Shown here: in pieces, positions 17,005 to 25,857 of the stretch
Layout: each line of letters begins with the position of its first letter
How positions within the stretch are numbered: the first letter of the stretch is position 1
Origin: an uncultured Bryobacteraceae bacterium
GTDB lineage: Bacteria; Acidobacteriota; Terriglobia; Bryobacterales; Bryobacteraceae
Direction of reading: 5' to 3'
DNA length: 40,159 nucleotides
Assembly: GCA_937920635.1 (NCBI GenBank)
Contig: CAKZUE010000037.1
Location: 1-40,159 of the forward strand
The notes under the pieces: generated by a model
What the model was told of the DNA's origin: nothing
Databases searched by the model: none
The model's input: the letters and a program-made list of their open reading frames with translations, nothing else
Made by a program: the position numbers and the translations under genes

Positions 17005-18261
17005 CTATTCATACCGCAAACTCACCACCGGGTCGAGGCGGGCGGCACGGTCTGCCGGCCAGTAGCCGAACACGATGCCCGTCAGCGCTGAAAGCGTCAC
17101 CCCCAGCACCGTCCACAGCACGCTGACATAGGCCGGGATCGAGGGCACAACCGAGCGCACCGTGTAGGCGATGCCATAGCCGGCTGCCAGGCCGATCAGC
17201 CCGCCCAGCATCGTCAGCGTCACCGCTTCCAGCAGGAACTGCACCCGGATGTCGGCCGCGCGCGCTCCGATCGCCTTGCGGATGCCGATTTCCCGCGTCC
17301 TTTCCGTGACGGAAATCAGCATGATATTCATCACCCCAACGCCGCCGATCAGCAGGCCAATCGACGAAATCACCGTCGTCAAAATAACGATCGCTCCGGT
17401 GAGCTGATTCCAGAGATTTGTCAGAAAATCTGAACTGAATATCTCGAAATCGTTCTCCGCATTGTGCGGCACCTTGCGGATCCGCCGCAGCGCTTCGGCC
17501 ACCTGGTCCGCGGCGATTTCCGGGGCCACGTCGCGGCGCACCGTGAACGCCAGGAACACCTCCTTCATGTCCGGATTGTGCTTGCGGAAGCTGCTTAACG
17601 GAACCAGCACGAACTGGTCGACTCCCGGTCCGCCCAGGAATCCCTCGTCGGGCGCGAACACACCCACCACTTCGTAGGGCGCCCCGTTTACCAGGATGGT
17701 CTTGCCAACCGGATCCGCCCTCCCAAACAGGGAGTTCGCCAGCCCGGCGCCGATCACCGCCACCTGCGCCGAGCGGGCGTCCTCCGCCGGGGTGAACATC
17801 CGCCCCTGCTCAATGGTGAACAGCGGAATGATCTCGCAATAATCGGCATTCGCCCCGCGCAGAATGACATTCTCCACTCGCTGCCCCCCATAGCGCGCTT
17901 CGTTTGACGCGCCGAAGAAAAAGGCGCGCGTTCCCATGGCGGTGATCTTCTCCACCGCCGGCGCCAGCTCCTTCACTTTCTCCGCGTAATCGTACTCCAG
18001 GTGTTTGCGCTTGCGGATGTGCTCGGGGAGCCTTCCGGGATCCATGCCGAATCCCATGCGCCCGACGAAGTAGCTGCGCGAGCCGAGCTGCTCGACCTTG
18101 TCCGAGATGAACTTGTTCAGCCCGTTGATGATCGCCGCCACGCTGATCACCGACGTCACCCCGATGACAATGCCCAGCAGGGTCAGCGACGAGCGCACTT
18201 TGTGCGCCCGCAGCGTGTCGAGCGCCACCATCAGGTTTTCGTGAAACTCGGCGCGCGTCAT
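17005..18261 (-). CDS. ABC transporter permease, MacB/FtsX type (second of a pair)
   Basis: A 418-residue inner-membrane protein with the MacB architecture: N-terminal transmembrane helix (about 22-46, SLTLLGIVIGVTSVISVAAI), a large periplasmic domain of about 230 residues, and three C-terminal helices of the FtsX domain with the MNIMLISVTERTREIGIRKAIGA signature region (about 311-333; only its start and end are needed for recognition). Such permeases export peptides, macrolides or lipoproteins by mechanotransmission. No ATPase domain is fused. It begins 1 base after the stop of the related upstream permease gene, so both are co-translated and probably form a heterodimer. Neither an ATPase nor a membrane-fusion gene is adjacent. 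Confidence 0.92.
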   Translation of the reverse strand: MTRAEFHENLMVALDTLRAHKVRSSLTLLGIVIGVTSVISVAAIINGLNKFISDKVEQLGSRSYFVGRMGFGMDPGRLPEHIRKRKHLEYDYAEKVKELAPAVEKITAMGTRAFFFGASNEARYGGQRVENVILRGANADYCEIIPLFTIEQGRMFTPAEDARSAQVAVIGAGLANSLFGRADPVGKTILVNGAPYEVVGVFAPDEGFLGGPGVDQFVLVPLSSFRKHNPDMKEVFLAFTVRRDVAPEIAADQVAEALRRIRKVPHNAENDFEIFSSDFLTNLWNQLTGAIVILTTVISSIGLLIGGVGVMNIMLISVTERTREIGIRKAIGARAADIRVQFLLEAVTLTMLGGLIGLAAGYGIAYTVRSVVPSIPAYVSVLWTVLGVTLSALTGIVFGYWPADRAARLDPVVSLRYE

Positions 18262-18262
18262 C

Positions 18263-19489
18263 TCACTCCGACCTCAGCGCCTCTACAGGATCGAGCTGCG
18301 CCGCCCGCGATGCCGGATAAATGCCGAAAAACAGTCCGATCGAGGAAGCCAGCACAATGCCCATCACCGCCACCCGCCCCTGCACGGCGGCGGGAAAGGT
18401 GGTGAAACGGTCCAGCAGTTCCGCGCACAGGAATCCCAATCCGATGCCCAGCAGCCCTCCGACAAGACATTGCAGGACGCTTTCGGTGAGGAATTGCCGC
18501 AGGATGTCTCCCGCGGAAGCGCCCACGGCGCGCCGAACGCCGATTTCGCTGGTCCGCTGGGTCACGCTGACCAGCATCACGTTCATGATCACGATCCCGC
18601 CCACCACTGCGCTGATGGAACTCACCAGAATGAACACCGCGAAGAACGCGCCGGAAATCTGATTCCACAACTTGATATAGGAGTCCTTCGTCCCGACGAA
18701 GAAATCCTCTTCCTGATTCGGGCCGATGTGGCGGCGTGCGCGGAGAATCAGCCTCGCCTGGTCCATGGCCCGCTCGAACCGGGCGGGATCGCCCGGCACC
18801 TTGACGTTGATGGTCAAAGAAGCGCGCCGGCCGCGGATATCCAGAAAAGTATTCAGCGGAATCACCGCAAAATTATCCGCATCCTGGCCCAAAACGGCGC
18901 CGTTTTTCTCATACAGGCCGATCACGGTAAATTCACGGCCTTCCAGCTTGATCACGCGGCCCAGCGGATCCTGTCCGGGAAAGAATCTGTCCTTCAGCGT
19001 GTATCCGATCAGGCACACCCGCCGCCCTAACGAGTTCTCCACGTCGGTAAAATACCGGCCCAATTCGATGGTGGAGGAGTCGATCCGCTCCATCGACGGC
19101 GTCTGTCCGGTCAGCGTGACGTCCGGCACCTCCTGGTCGCGGTACTGCGCCTTGGTGGTCATGCGCCCCGTGGCGCCGGTGATCGTGCAATCGGAGCACA
19201 GGTCGCGCACCGCCGCATAATCCTCCCACTGGATGCGTTTGAACCGCAGCGCCTTGCGAACGACATCGAAGTCGGTCACGGCGAAGGGCATGCGGGACAA
19301 CTGAAAGACGTCGCTGCCCAGATTGGCGATCTTGGTCTCCACATAGACGTTCGCCCCCTGGACGATCGTGACCACCGTGATCAGCGTGCCAACCCCCATC
19401 ATCAGCCCCAGAATGGTCAGGGCGCTCCTCAGGCGGTGGGCGCGCAACGCGTCCACGGCGAGTGCCAGCGTGTCCTGAGGCCGAAGCAC
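18263..19489 (-). CDS. ABC transporter permease, MacB/FtsX type (first of a pair)
   Basis: A 408-residue paralogue of the next gene, with the same layout: N-terminal helix (about residues 22-45), a periplasmic MacB-type core domain and three C-terminal helices with the FtsX motif MNVMLVSVTQRTSEIGVRRA (about 304-323). The two proteins share the opening ALRAH-(R/K)-(L/V)-R-S-(A/S)-LT-(I/L)-LG. They most likely pair in one exporter whose ATPase is encoded elsewhere. The gene starts 73 bases downstream of tyrS on the same strand. Cys138 and Cys141-like cysteines in a CSDC motif of the periplasmic domain could form a disulphide, an inference only. Substrate unknown. Confidence 0.92.
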   Translation of the reverse strand: MLRPQDTLALAVDALRAHRLRSALTILGLMMGVGTLITVVTIVQGANVYVETKIANLGSDVFQLSRMPFAVTDFDVVRKALRFKRIQWEDYAAVRDLCSDCTITGATGRMTTKAQYRDQEVPDVTLTGQTPSMERIDSSTIELGRYFTDVENSLGRRVCLIGYTLKDRFFPGQDPLGRVIKLEGREFTVIGLYEKNGAVLGQDADNFAVIPLNTFLDIRGRRASLTINVKVPGDPARFERAMDQARLILRARRHIGPNQEEDFFVGTKDSYIKLWNQISGAFFAVFILVSSISAVVGGIVIMNVMLVSVTQRTSEIGVRRAVGASAGDILRQFLTESVLQCLVGGLLGIGLGFLCAELLDRFTTFPAAVQGRVAVMGIVLASSIGLFFGIYPASRAAQLDPVEALRSE

Positions 19490-19562
19490 CTTCTTCTCTC
19501 TCAGACGCGATCCTGACCGGGCTTGTTCTAAAGCCGCGGCCGCTTTCTTCGAACCCGGGGTC

Positions 19563-20759
19563 TCAGACCCGCACCCGCGCCCATTTCTTTCCCGCCCGGA
19601 TTATGTGTTCTCCCTGCGCCAGCCGTTCGGCGGGAATCTTCACCACCTGCCCATCCACCTCCACCGCGCCCGCCTTCGCCAGCCGGTCGGCGTCGGTTCC
19701 CGAGGCTGCAATTCCGGCTGCCAGCAGGCATTGCCGCAGCCGCGGATCGGAGCATTCCACCAGAGGCAGGTCCTCGGGAACCTGGCCCTGGCTGACGTCA
19801 TGAATCCACTGCTCGCGTGCCGCGCGGGCCTCCGAAGCGGGATGGAAGTCGGCCACGATCCGCTCCGCCAGATCCAGCTTCAGGTCGCGCGGGTTGCGCC
19901 CGCTCCGCTTCAGGGCCGCGATTTCCTCCGTCGTCAGGTCTGTCAGCAGCTCCCAGTAGCGCCACATCAGTTCGTCGGAGATCGACATCAGCTTTTTCAC
20001 CATCACTGCGGGCGGCTCCGTGATGCCGACGTAGTTGCCCTTCGATTTGGACATCTTCTCGACGCCGTCCAGTCCTTCCAGCAGCGGCGTGGTGGCGATG
20101 ATCTGCGGCCGCTGCCCGTACTCGCGCTGGATATCGCGCCCCACCAGTAGATTGAACTTCTGGTCCGATCCGCCCAGCTCGACGTCCGCCTCCAGCGCTA
20201 CCGAATCGTAGGCCTGCGCCAGCGGATAGAGGAACTCGTGGATCGCGATCGGCACGCCCGACTGAAAGCGCTTGGTGAAGTCATCGCGCTCCAGCATCCG
20301 CGCCACCGTGTAGCGCGAGGCCAGCCGGATCATGCCTTCGAACCCCAGCCGCCCCAGCCACTCGTAGTTGAACCGGACCTCGGTCTTGGCCGGATCGAGG
20401 ATCTTGAACACCTGCTGCTTGTATGTCTCCGCGTTGCGGTCGATCTCCTCGCGCGTCATGGGCGGGCGCAGCGCGTTGCGCCCCGTGGGATCGCCGATCA
20501 GCCCAGTGGCGTCGCCGATGACGAAGATCACGCGGTGGCCCATGTCCTCGAAGTGCTTCATCTTCCGGATCAGCACAGTGTGCCCCAGATGCAGATCCGG
20601 CGCCGTGGGGTCGAACCCCACTTTCACCTTCAGCGGGCGGTTCTGGCGGATCGACTCTTCGAGCCGCTCTTTCAATTCCTCTTCGCGGATGATCTCTTCG
20701 AAGCCTTTGCGCAGGTAGGCGAGTTGCTCTTCAACGGGAAGAAATGCCACGAAGACCAT
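19563..20759 (-). CDS. tyrS: Tyrosyl-tRNA synthetase
   Basis: A 398-residue class Ic synthetase that charges tRNA-Tyr. The HIGH-type motif HLGH is at 57-60, preceded by GFDPTAPDL, and the KMSKS loop at 235-239 (KMSKSKGN). GGSDQKFN (196-203) belongs to the tyrosine pocket. The last ~60 residues are an S4-like RNA-binding domain. The layout fits the TyrZ-like (type 2) group. An in-frame extension reaches 21071, but those 104 residues are not protein-like. ATG 20759 is chosen; a TACAAT box overlaps this ATG, so a GTG at 20750 could be used on a leaderless transcript. It heads a closely spaced minus-strand run that continues through the permeases and McrBC-like genes. Confidence 0.95.
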   Translation of the reverse strand: MVFVAFLPVEEQLAYLRKGFEEIIREEELKERLEESIRQNRPLKVKVGFDPTAPDLHLGHTVLIRKMKHFEDMGHRVIFVIGDATGLIGDPTGRNALRPPMTREEIDRNAETYKQQVFKILDPAKTEVRFNYEWLGRLGFEGMIRLASRYTVARMLERDDFTKRFQSGVPIAIHEFLYPLAQAYDSVALEADVELGGSDQKFNLLVGRDIQREYGQRPQIIATTPLLEGLDGVEKMSKSKGNYVGITEPPAVMVKKLMSISDELMWRYWELLTDLTTEEIAALKRSGRNPRDLKLDLAERIVADFHPASEARAAREQWIHDVSQGQVPEDLPLVECSDPRLRQCLLAAGIAASGTDADRLAKAGAVEVDGQVVKIPAERLAQGEHIIRAGKKWARVRV

Positions 20760-20910
20760 TGTATCGGGCGCCCCTTGGCGGCTCTTCGCCCCGCAGCGCC
20801 GGAGCCTCACGCGGACCGCCTCCGCGGCCCCGGGCGCTCTGAAACTTCCTGACGCGCGTTGCGCATCTCGCGGCCGCCCAAGGCAGTTGTCACTCGAATG
20901 GGGAAGTGTC

Positions 20911-22244
20911 ATGATAACCGCGGCCATGGCCGCAACACCGTCTCGCCGCCTGTTGACCTCCTGGAAGGAAGTCGCTGCGTACCTCGGCGTCTCGGAGCGT
21001 ACGGCACAGAAGTGGGAGCGGGAGCGCGGACTGCCGGTGCACCGCCTGCCCGGCGAGAGAGGCCGCCTCACCGCCTGGACTGATGAGCTCGATCACTGGC
21101 GGGTCTCCGTGCTCGACAGGCCCTCCTGGTGGGTGAGCCTGAAGTTCTGGCACGCCGCCGGCGCCGCCGGGGCGTTGATCCTGGCGGCCGCGGCCATCTC
21201 AGGCGCGGTGATGGGCTGGCTCCGGCTGCGTCAGGGTCCGCCGGCGCAGTTCCGGCTGGATCTCCGCACCCTGATCGTGACCGATGAGCGGGGACGCGAG
21301 GTCTGGCGCAGGGCTTTCGATGAGCCTTTCTCTCGGGACTTGACCGCTGAAGTGATGCACGCACTTCACCTGGTTTCCTTTGCCGACCTCGACGCGGACG
21401 GACGCACGGAGATGCTGTTTGTCTACCGCCCGCTTTCGGAAAACAGCCGTGGCAACACGCTCTACTGTTTCTCCAAGAGTGGCGGGGAGCTCTGGCGCTA
21501 TCAGATCACCCGCACTGTGTCCACGCCGAGCGAGACTTATGCTCCGCCTTTTTTGGCCCAGCTCGTCCTTGTTGTGCCCCCCCCGGCAGGGACGGCAGGC
21601 GGAACGTGCTGCTTGTATCCCATCACTTGAGCTACTTCCCTGCTCAGGCGGTGCTCCTGTCTCCGGAAGGCCGCGTGCTGGGTGAATACTGGCACGCGGG
21701 GCACCTCATTCTGGCCGAGGCCGCCCAACTCGAGGGGCTGGAGACCCCGGCCATCCTGCTGGCAGGCGTCAGCAATTCGTACCGGACCACGACCCTGATT
21801 GCGCTGGATCCGGACAATATGCGGTGCGCCTCGGACGAGACGGAGCACCCGGACTACCAACTCGACCCGCCTGGCCGGGACTGCGAGCTGGCGCGGATTC
21901 TGTTCCCCCGTACCTGCATCAATCGGAAGTTCGAGCCATACAGCCACCCGAATGCCCTCATCGTGCACCGGGATCTGATCCAGATGGGGACTTCGGAACA
22001 CGCCTCCCGCGAGGGAAGCAATGCCGTGTTCTACCTGGACCGCCGGCTGGCGCTCCGGTCGGCGGAGGTCATCGACCAGTTTCTGACTTATCACCGCGAA
22101 CTGGAGGCCGCCGGGCAGTTGGATCACCCCTTCACCGAGGCCGAACTGCGCACCCTTCAGCGGGTCCGGATTCTCCGCCACTGGAAGCTCGCGGCCGCTT
22201 CCTCCAGCCCGTCCGGCGCGCCGCCGCGTTCCGCGAAGCGCTGA
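20911..22244 (+). pseudogene. Frameshifted HTH-TM regulator with beta-propeller-like sensor
   Basis: Two adjoining frames encode one broken protein of about 445 residues. The first (from ATG 20911, or 20926) has an N-terminal helix-turn-helix of excisionase/MerR-like type ([19 protein letters not shown]), a transmembrane helix (about WHAAGAAGALILAAAAISG) and the start of an extracytoplasmic domain with a calcium-binding-like DLDADGRTE (VCBS/FG-GAP style). The second frame continues the same domain (NVLLVSHHLSYFPAQAVLL) to the TGA at 22244. The switch falls in a run of eight C at 21577-21584; one extra C would restore a single frame, while as given the first frame stops at 21630. This may be a sequencing error, a true mutation or a phase-variable tract. 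SD-like GGGGA precedes 20911; a TTGTCA-17-CATGAT promoter (20887-20915) would favour 20926. Confidence 0.75.
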
Positions 22245-22517
22245 CTCCTGACCCTTCCGTGGCTGTCTTGGCCCGCTGCGAGGAATTCCGAAAGATTTCC
22301 GAAGCTCCCTTCGCGCCTCCACAAGGGCACACTGGGGCTGGAGGAATTGAAATGTGGACCGGCTCTGCGCCCCATTGCAGTTCGACCCTGGTGGACGCGC
22401 AACCTGTGGCGCGCATGGGCATCGCTTCGCCCCGCCAGATCTTCCACCCGGAACACTGACCGGGAGGCTTGCGGACATCGAAAGACGGCGCGTGAGCGCC
22501 GAAGAAAGGAGTCATCC
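22245..22517. other. Intergenic spacer
   Basis: GC-rich stretch between the frameshifted regulator gene and the small membrane-protein gene. Frames open across it are not protein-like, and I see no clear hairpin terminator. Only the ribosome-binding site AAAGGAG at its right end is recognisable. Confidence 0.4.
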
Positions 22518-22883
22518 ATGGCCTGGACCCGAAACGACTGGATCGTCTGGACGCCCCGCGTGCTTTCCATCCTCTTCGCCTGCTTCATTTCGCTCTTCGC
22601 CCTCGACGTGTTTGCCGAAGGGCGTCCCTGGACCGAAACCCTGGTGGCGCTGCTCGTGCACCTGATTCCAACCTGTGTGCTGATTCTGATCCTGGTGTTC
22701 GCCTGGAGGCGGCCATGGATCGGCGCTGCCGGATACACGCTGCTCGCTGCCGCCTATGTAGTGTTCGCCCTTCGGCGGGCGCACTGGGAGTGGAGCCTGA
22801 CGATCTCAGGCCCGCTCCTCGTTGTGGCGGCGCTCTTCCTGTGGTCCTGGCGCGCCGGGCTGCCTTCCAGGCAAGGGGCCTGA
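22518..22883 (+). CDS. Small four-helix membrane protein of unknown function
   Basis: A 121-residue protein with four predicted transmembrane helices (about residues 14-33, 43-62, 68-86 and 94-111) and short charged ends. It resembles a widespread family of small bacterial membrane proteins often listed only as a domain of unknown function (I think DUF7670, not verified). ATG 22518 is preceded by AAAGGAG at a good distance, so the frame extending further upstream is not used. It is followed by a GC-rich stem-loop overlapping its stop codon and by a convergent gene. No function is inferred. Confidence 0.75.
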   Translation: MAWTRNDWIVWTPRVLSILFACFISLFALDVFAEGRPWTETLVALLVHLIPTCVLILILVFAWRRPWIGAAGYTLLAAAYVVFALRRAHWEWSLTISGPLLVVAALFLWSWRAGLPSRQGA

Positions 22884-22893
22884 AGCCCGGCGC
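22852..22893. terminator. Stem-loop between convergent genes
   Basis: A perfect 10-bp stem (22852-22861 with 22884-22893) encloses a second small hairpin and spans the stop codon of the membrane-protein gene. It has no T-run on either side, so termination is only suggested by its position between convergent genes. Confidence 0.4.
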
Positions 22894-22964
22894 CTGCAGG
22901 CGGAGGACCGGCCGGGGGATAGCAGACCGGCTCCCGGCGCGTCCGGGGCGCCAGCCGGGTTGCC

Positions 22965-23204
22965 CTACTCCTCCCCGCGCGGCACAAGCGCCCGGATCCG
23001 CTCCTCGATCCGCTCCAGCCGCTCGGCCTGCCGGCGCAGCACCGCATGCAATTCGTCGATATAGCGGTCCCGCACGGCCATTTCTTCGCGCAGCCGGCGC
23101 AGTTCCTGATCCCGGGCGGCGATCAGGGAGCTCAGCCGCTCGATCGGATCCAGCAGAGGCTCTTCGGGCAGGCGGGCGGGTTCCGCCGCGGAATCGGACC
23201 GCAC
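22965..23204 (-). CDS. Small coiled-coil protein
   Basis: A 79-residue protein. Residues about 18-72 are a strongly charged, heptad-patterned helix (ERLSSLIAARDQELRRL, then AERLERIEERIRAL) predicted to form a coiled coil. No catalytic motif or membrane segment is seen. The start is GTG 23204; the nearest purine-rich GGGAAG is about 12 bases away, and a TACTAT box lies 5 bases before the start. It follows the kinase-TonB gene by 40 bases on the same strand and may act with it. The coding call rests on composition and context only. Confidence 0.55.
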   Translation of the reverse strand: MRSDSAAEPARLPEEPLLDPIERLSSLIAARDQELRRLREEMAVRDRYIDELHAVLRRQAERLERIEERIRALVPRGEE

Positions 23205-23244
23205 AGAAGATAGTAGCTTCCCGGCGGAAATCCTCTCGCGCGAG

Positions 23245-24942
23245 CTACTTCTTGAGGCTCTTCAGCGAGGGCGGCGTGCGCCGGGGCGCGCCCACCAGGC
23301 GGAAATTCACCTCGACATTCGCAGTGGAAGCGACCGCCCTGCCGTCTTCTGTGGCGGGAGTGAAGCGCCAGCCGGCCAGCGATTCGATCGCCTTGCGGTC
23401 CAGCCCCGGATCGAGCGACCGCAGCACCCGCGCCCTGCGGGGGATGCCCTGATCGTCGATGTCCACCGAGAGCAGCACCGCGCCTTCAACGCCTTTCTGA
23501 AGCGCCTCGGGTGTGTAAGCGGCGGGTGCGGTTTGCGCCACGCGGGGAGGCGTGCGCACGGGCTCGCGAGGCGGAGCCGGGGGTTCGTGCTGTTCCACAG
23601 CCGGGTTGGCGGGGGCGGGCTTCGCTTCGGCAACGGCGGGTTGAGGCTTGGGTTCGGTCTGGGCGGGAGGCGGCGGAGCCGGCGTTTGGGCCGCCGGCGC
23701 GGTACTTGTGCCCGCCGCCGGACTCGTCCCCGGCGCCGCTGTCTGCGTGGCTGGCGGAGACGGTTTGGGCGGCGTGGCCGGAGGCAGAACAGCGGGCCGT
23801 GGGGGCGAGAACTGCGTGGCAAGGCTTGCTGTCACGGGCGCGGGCTTTTCCGGCGCCGGAGCCGATGAACCTGGAGCGGGGGACGCCTGCTCCCCAGCGG
23901 CGGCTGCCTGTGCGGCGGCGGGCGGCTGCACCTTGGGGGCCGGCTCCCGGAGCCGGACCGCCATCCACCCGATCAGCGCGATTCCAGCACACACCACCGC
24001 CGCTGCCGTCAGCGCGCGGACCGGGATGCGAACCGGCGGGCGGGGCTTCGCAGGACGCTCCTCCGGTGGCGCGGCGTTCGGCTTCGGGACCTCCTTTGCT
24101 GCTCTCGCCGCCGGCGTGCGCAGCGCCGCCTCCATTGCCTCCACGAACTCCGTGCACGTCCCGTAGCGCGCCGCGGGGTCTTTTGCCAGTGCCCGCAACA
24201 GCACCGGACCGATCCGCCCAGCCAGGTGCGGCGGAACGGTCTCCAGCGGCGGCGGCGCCTGCTGCGCAATCTTGTATACCAGCGACGACAGGGTCTCCGC
24301 TTCGAAGGGCTTCTTCCCCGTGAACAGTTCGTAAGCCACCACCGCCAGCGAGTACTGATCCGTGCGCCCGTCAATCGGCTCAGCCTTGATCTGCTCCGGG
24401 GACATGTATGCGGGCGAGCCCAGAACCGTGCCCGTCATCGTCACCGTCTGCGTGAGGATTTTCGCTACCCCGAAATCGGCGATCTTGAGAATCCCTTCCG
24501 GCGTGACGAGCAGATTGGCGGGCTTGATGTCGCGGTGGATGACGCCGCGGCTGTGCGCGTAATCGAGCGCCGCCGCAGCCTGCCTGAGGAGGCCGATGAT
24601 CTGTTCCGGCGGTCCGGCGCGCAGGGTGTCGAGCAGCGCCGAGAGGTTCGCACCGGGGATGAACTCCATGGCCAGAAAGGCCGAGGTCTGGCCGGGCTGG
24701 AGCTCCGCGTAGCCGATCTGGTAGATGGTGACGATGTTGGGATGGGAGAGCCGTCCCGCCGACTGCGCCTCCCGTTGCAGCCGGTCCTGCATCTCCTGCC
24801 GTTCGCGCGAATCGGCGATCGCGTACAGATGGATCGTCTTCAGCGCCACCTCGCGGCCGATCAGCGGGTCGTAGCCGCGATAGACCACGCCCATGCCTCC
24901 GCGGCCGATCTCCTCCCACACCTGGTACTGCCCCAGTTGCAT
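23245..24942 (-). CDS. Serine/threonine protein kinase fused to a TonB C-terminal domain
   Basis: A 565-residue protein with two known domains joined by a membrane anchor. Residues 1-275 are a PknB-type kinase: Gly-loop GRGGMG (13-18), Lys35, Glu58, HRDIKPAN (136-143), DFG (156-158) and SPEQ (181-184), so all catalytic residues are present. A single transmembrane helix lies at about 309-329. A Pro/Ala/Lys-rich linker of about 140 residues follows, then a TonB-type C-terminal domain (about 475-553: GVEGAVLLSVDIDDQG, A-I-E-S-L-A-G-W-R-F-T-P). Topology would place the kinase in the cytoplasm and the TonB domain in the periplasm, with a linker long enough to span it. The kinase could report or control contact with outer-membrane receptors. 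ExbB/ExbD are not nearby. Confidence 0.92.
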   Translation of the reverse strand: MQLGQYQVWEEIGRGGMGVVYRGYDPLIGREVALKTIHLYAIADSRERQEMQDRLQREAQSAGRLSHPNIVTIYQIGYAELQPGQTSAFLAMEFIPGANLSALLDTLRAGPPEQIIGLLRQAAAALDYAHSRGVIHRDIKPANLLVTPEGILKIADFGVAKILTQTVTMTGTVLGSPAYMSPEQIKAEPIDGRTDQYSLAVVAYELFTGKKPFEAETLSSLVYKIAQQAPPPLETVPPHLAGRIGPVLLRALAKDPAARYGTCTEFVEAMEAALRTPAARAAKEVPKPNAAPPEERPAKPRPPVRIPVRALTAAAVVCAGIALIGWMAVRLREPAPKVQPPAAAQAAAAGEQASPAPGSSAPAPEKPAPVTASLATQFSPPRPAVLPPATPPKPSPPATQTAAPGTSPAAGTSTAPAAQTPAPPPPAQTEPKPQPAVAEAKPAPANPAVEQHEPPAPPREPVRTPPRVAQTAPAAYTPEALQKGVEGAVLLSVDIDDQGIPRRARVLRSLDPGLDRKAIESLAGWRFTPATEDGRAVASTANVEVNFRLVGAPRRTPPSLKSLKK

Positions 24943-25115
24943 CCCGGTGGATTCAGTCTAGCCGAAATCCCTCCGCCCAGGAATACGAATTCTCTGCCCC
25001 AGCCCGGCACAAGATCGCGCCGCGCTGGTAAACCATTGCCGCCATATCCCGTCACAGAGAGGTGAAAGGCCGAATGGCTAAGACGGAAATCGAAACGGAA
25101 GAAGGAGAAGCAGCA

Positions 25116-25721
25116 ATGAGGTACGCATGGATCGGAATCGCCGCGCTGGCATTGCTTTTCGTCGTGCTGGCGCCGGCTTCGGCGCAGCCGCCTGGAATGG
25201 GGCCGGGCGCGGGTGCTTTTGGCCCGCGGGCTGGAATGGGAATGGGGCCGGGTGCCGGCGCAGGTCTGGCCGCACAGCCTCAGGCGTTTGCCGCGCTGAA
25301 GGACGCGCTCGGATTGACCGACGCGCAGATTCAGCAGATGATCGAGATGCGGCAGAAAGCGGCGGAAGACAACAAAGCCCTGGCCGAGCAGATCCGCGCC
25401 AAGCGGCTGGAGCTCGCCGAGTTGATGAAGGCCGCCAACCCGGATCCGGCCAAGATCGGCCAACTGCAACTGGAAATCCGCAAGCTGCATGAGCAGCGGC
25501 TGGCACGGCTGGAGCAGCTCCGCACGCAGATCATGACAGTGCTGACGGCCGAGCAGAAGGCGAAGCTGGCGGAGCTGGAGAAAGCGCTGACGCTCGCCCA
25601 GGCGGCTCGTCAGGCCGTGGCGCTGGGGTTGATTGCGCCTCCGCAGGCGGCACCCGGAGCTGGTATGGGCATCGGCCGCAAAGGCGGCAGGCCCGGCCGC
25701 GGCGGCGCGGGCTGGATGTGA
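25116..25721 (+). CDS. Spy/CpxP-like periplasmic protein
   Basis: A 201-residue secreted protein. A signal peptide occupies about residues 1-24 (cleavage after ASA). A Gly/Met/Pro-rich segment follows, then a long charged helical core with two LTxxQ motifs (LTDAQIQQ and LTAEQKAKL), the signature of Spy/CpxP/ZraP-type periplasmic chaperones or metal sensors, and a Gly/Arg-rich tail. The family buffers envelope stress or binds metals. ATG 25116 is chosen because GAAGGAGAAG lies just upstream and the signal peptide starts there; the longer frame from 25062 adds an acidic stretch before it. An intrinsic terminator follows at 25758-25789. It is divergent from the kinase-TonB gene (173 bases). Confidence 0.8.
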   Translation: MRYAWIGIAALALLFVVLAPASAQPPGMGPGAGAFGPRAGMGMGPGAGAGLAAQPQAFAALKDALGLTDAQIQQMIEMRQKAAEDNKALAEQIRAKRLELAELMKAANPDPAKIGQLQLEIRKLHEQRLARLEQLRTQIMTVLTAEQKAKLAELEKALTLAQAARQAVALGLIAPPQAAPGAGMGIGRKGGRPGRGGAGWM

Positions 25722-25757
25722 TCTTGCGGCTCCACTGAAGCATCGGGAAGAGGAAGG

Positions 25758-25789
25758 AAGGGCCGGCGGCCGTGACCGCCGGCCTTTTT
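25758..25789 (+). terminator. Intrinsic terminator after the Spy/CpxP-like gene
   Basis: A perfect 9-bp GC stem (25761-25769 with 25776-25784) with a 6-nt loop is followed by five T. The flanking A/G bases can extend the pairing into the T-run. It lies 36 bases after the stop codon, a textbook rho-independent terminator. Confidence 0.88.
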
Positions 25790-25857
25790 GCTGTTCCGGC
25801 GGGCTGCGCGTTTTGCTCCCGTCCGTCCAGCGGAAGTACAATGCAGGGCGGGTATCC

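Noticed and set aside
20760-21071. In-frame N-terminal extension of tyrS
   Set aside because: The extra 104 residues are Arg/Pro-rich, overlap the divergent regulator gene and are absent from the TyrRS fold; the short start gives a normal-length enzyme.
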